Shown: in pieces, positions 42,930 to 43,815 of the stretch
Position numbering within the stretch: position 1 is the stretch's first letter
Layout of the letters: each line of letters opens with the position of its first letter
From: Planctomycetota bacterium
Lineage (GTDB): Bacteria; Planctomycetota; Planctomycetia; Planctomycetales; Planctomycetaceae
DNA: 43,815 bases
Assembly (NCBI GenBank): GCA_017859815.1
Contig: JAFMMM010000010.1
Location: forward strand, 1-43,815
Direction of reading: 5' to 3'
Made by a program: the position numbers and the translations under genes
Notes under the pieces: generated by a model
The model's input: only the letters and a program-made list of their open reading frames with translations
Told to the model about the DNA's origin: nothing
Database searches by the model: none

Positions 42930-43769
42930 ATGCTTCGCTTTGAGCAATTCTCCCAGGACACACAATTTCTCAGGCTGGTTCATCGCGAACCGGACGTGGA
43001 TCTTGTTGCTGCCGGACTCGAGATCGCTCGCGATGTTCATCCAAACCTGGACTTTTCTCGAACCCGCGCGGCTTTGCAGCAAGCCGTTGCCAGACTGACT
43101 CACCCCATCACTCGGGCTGGTTCCGACTTTGATGAGTTGAAGCTTCTGGTCTGCTACATGACAGAAGAGATGGGGCTTTACGGCCGGCCTGATTGTCTCG
43201 ACGATGTAGACGCACATTATCTGCACAAAGTCCTCGAGACGGGACGAGGAATTCCGATTTCACTCTCCCTGTTGTATCTGCATGTGGCGAATGAACTCGG
43301 TATTCCTCTGGAGCCGATTGCAACACCGGGCAGATTCCTCACCCGTCTGCAGACCGAGGCGGGTGTGCTTTACGTGGACGCGTTTGACCAGGGACGCATT
43401 CTGGATGAGGTGGAGTGTGTGGAACTGATTTGTTCAACAACTCAGTTTTCGCCTCAGGAAGTCTACCGCTTTTTGCGACCGGCCGATGAGCGTTCGATTG
43501 CAATTCGGATGCTGCAGAATCTGAAAAATCTGTTTGGGCGTCAGGAACGCTGGACAGACGCATGGCGCGTTCAGAGCCGTCTTAGTATGTTAATGCCCGG
43601 TTCGTGGCGTGAACGTCGGGATCATGCAGTGCTGACTCTTCGTGCCGGTCGATACGGAGAGGCCGTCGAACTGCTGAAAAAAAGTCTGAGTGTTTGTCCG
43701 GATGAGGACCGACAGTTCCTGCAGGGACATCTCAGTCAAGCATTGCGGCTGTTGCCCGAAAGCAACTAA
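42930..43769 (+). CDS. SirB1/transglutaminase-like protein with TPR-like tail
   Basis: This is a 279-residue protein of the SirB1 family, with a transglutaminase-like N-terminal domain (PF13369 type). The core is DDVDAHYLHKVLETGRGIPI, SLSLLYLHVANELGIPLEPI and FLTRLQTEAGVLYVDAFDQG. The second half has TPR-like helices (IRMLQNLKNLFGRQERWTDA, HAVLTLRAGRYGEAVELLKK). The catalytic Cys of true transglutaminases is replaced by Ser or other residues in the GIPISLSLLY segment, as is usual for this family. I choose the ATG at 42930, with AGG a few bases upstream, because the earlier frame looks non-coding. The function of SirB1-type proteins is unsettled. The gene ends 46 bp before the window edge. Confidence 0.85.
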   Translation: MLRFEQFSQDTQFLRLVHREPDVDLVAAGLEIARDVHPNLDFSRTRAALQQAVARLTHPITRAGSDFDELKLLVCYMTEEMGLYGRPDCLDDVDAHYLHKVLETGRGIPISLSLLYLHVANELGIPLEPIATPGRFLTRLQTEAGVLYVDAFDQGRILDEVECVELICSTTQFSPQEVYRFLRPADERSIAIRMLQNLKNLFGRQERWTDAWRVQSRLSMLMPGSWRERRDHAVLTLRAGRYGEAVELLKKSLSVCPDEDRQFLQGHLSQALRLLPESN

Positions 43770-43815
43770 GACCTGCGTCCCTGCTGCTTGACGCCACGTG
43801 CACGATCTCGGCGTT

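Noticed and set aside
1-43815. tRNA, rRNA, CRISPR array, insertion sequence or prophage
   Set aside because: I looked on both strands for T-loop-like motifs, regular spaced repeats, transposase motifs and phage structural genes and saw none. This was by eye, so a small RNA gene could have been missed.

Overview
The window reads as chromosomal DNA of a planctomycete (phylum Planctomycetota, probably order Planctomycetales). The evidence is a set of lineage-typical families: a Pirellula/Verrucomicrobium-type haem-binding CxxCH protein with a propeller dehydrogenase-like N-terminus, a DUF1501 protein with a twin-arginine signal, an FG-GAP/VCBS protein, an inactive-looking SUMF1 protein, a MoxR-DUF58 pair, and short operons on both strands with long non-coding gaps. 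I see no rRNA, tRNA, CRISPR array, transposase or phage gene, so this looks like core and lineage-specific chromosome rather than an island.

Layout. 1-2.6 kb: the tail of an unseen gene, an SRPBCC protein, a TPR lipoprotein and a small winged-helix-like protein. 2.8-6.05 kb: a minimal Tad/type II secretion-like set (CpaF ATPase, TadB, TadC). 6.6-9.0 kb: a two-gene NatAB-like ABC exporter. 9.0-13.2 kb, minus strand: a CUT2-type sugar ABC importer (binding lipoprotein, double ATPase, and a permease with a large insert). After a gap of nearly 0.9 kb come rny (RNase Y) and a 1323-residue protein I cannot assign. 19.8-25.6 kb, minus strand: PVC cytochrome, class-C beta-lactamase-like hydrolase and DUF1501 protein, with a divergent FG-GAP protein. 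27.0-31.6 kb, minus strand: MerA-like flavoprotein, SUMF1 protein and a large esterase. 31.9-33.8 kb: moxR-DUF58, converging on fbaA, which has a clear intrinsic terminator. 35.7-39.0 kb: a protein with secretin/TonB-short-N-terminal-like segments, divergent from an unusual Hsp70. 39.6-43.8 kb: tyrosine phosphatase, rpiB, gcvH, a second sugar-ABC double ATPase and a SirB1/transglutaminase-like protein.

How the genes fit together. The sugar importer, a second importer ATPase, fructose-bisphosphate aldolase and ribose-5-phosphate isomerase B suggest uptake and central metabolism of sugars. The signal-peptide-bearing families between 19.8 and 31.6 kb suggest exported, surface-related degradation and redox chemistry. 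No single cluster is a proven new system. The best candidates for undescribed biology are the Hsp70 whose helical lid is replaced by a basic linker and a zinc-ribbon tail, the 1323-residue protein next to rny, the sugar permease with an insert of about 150 residues, and the double-STN-like protein divergent from the Hsp70.
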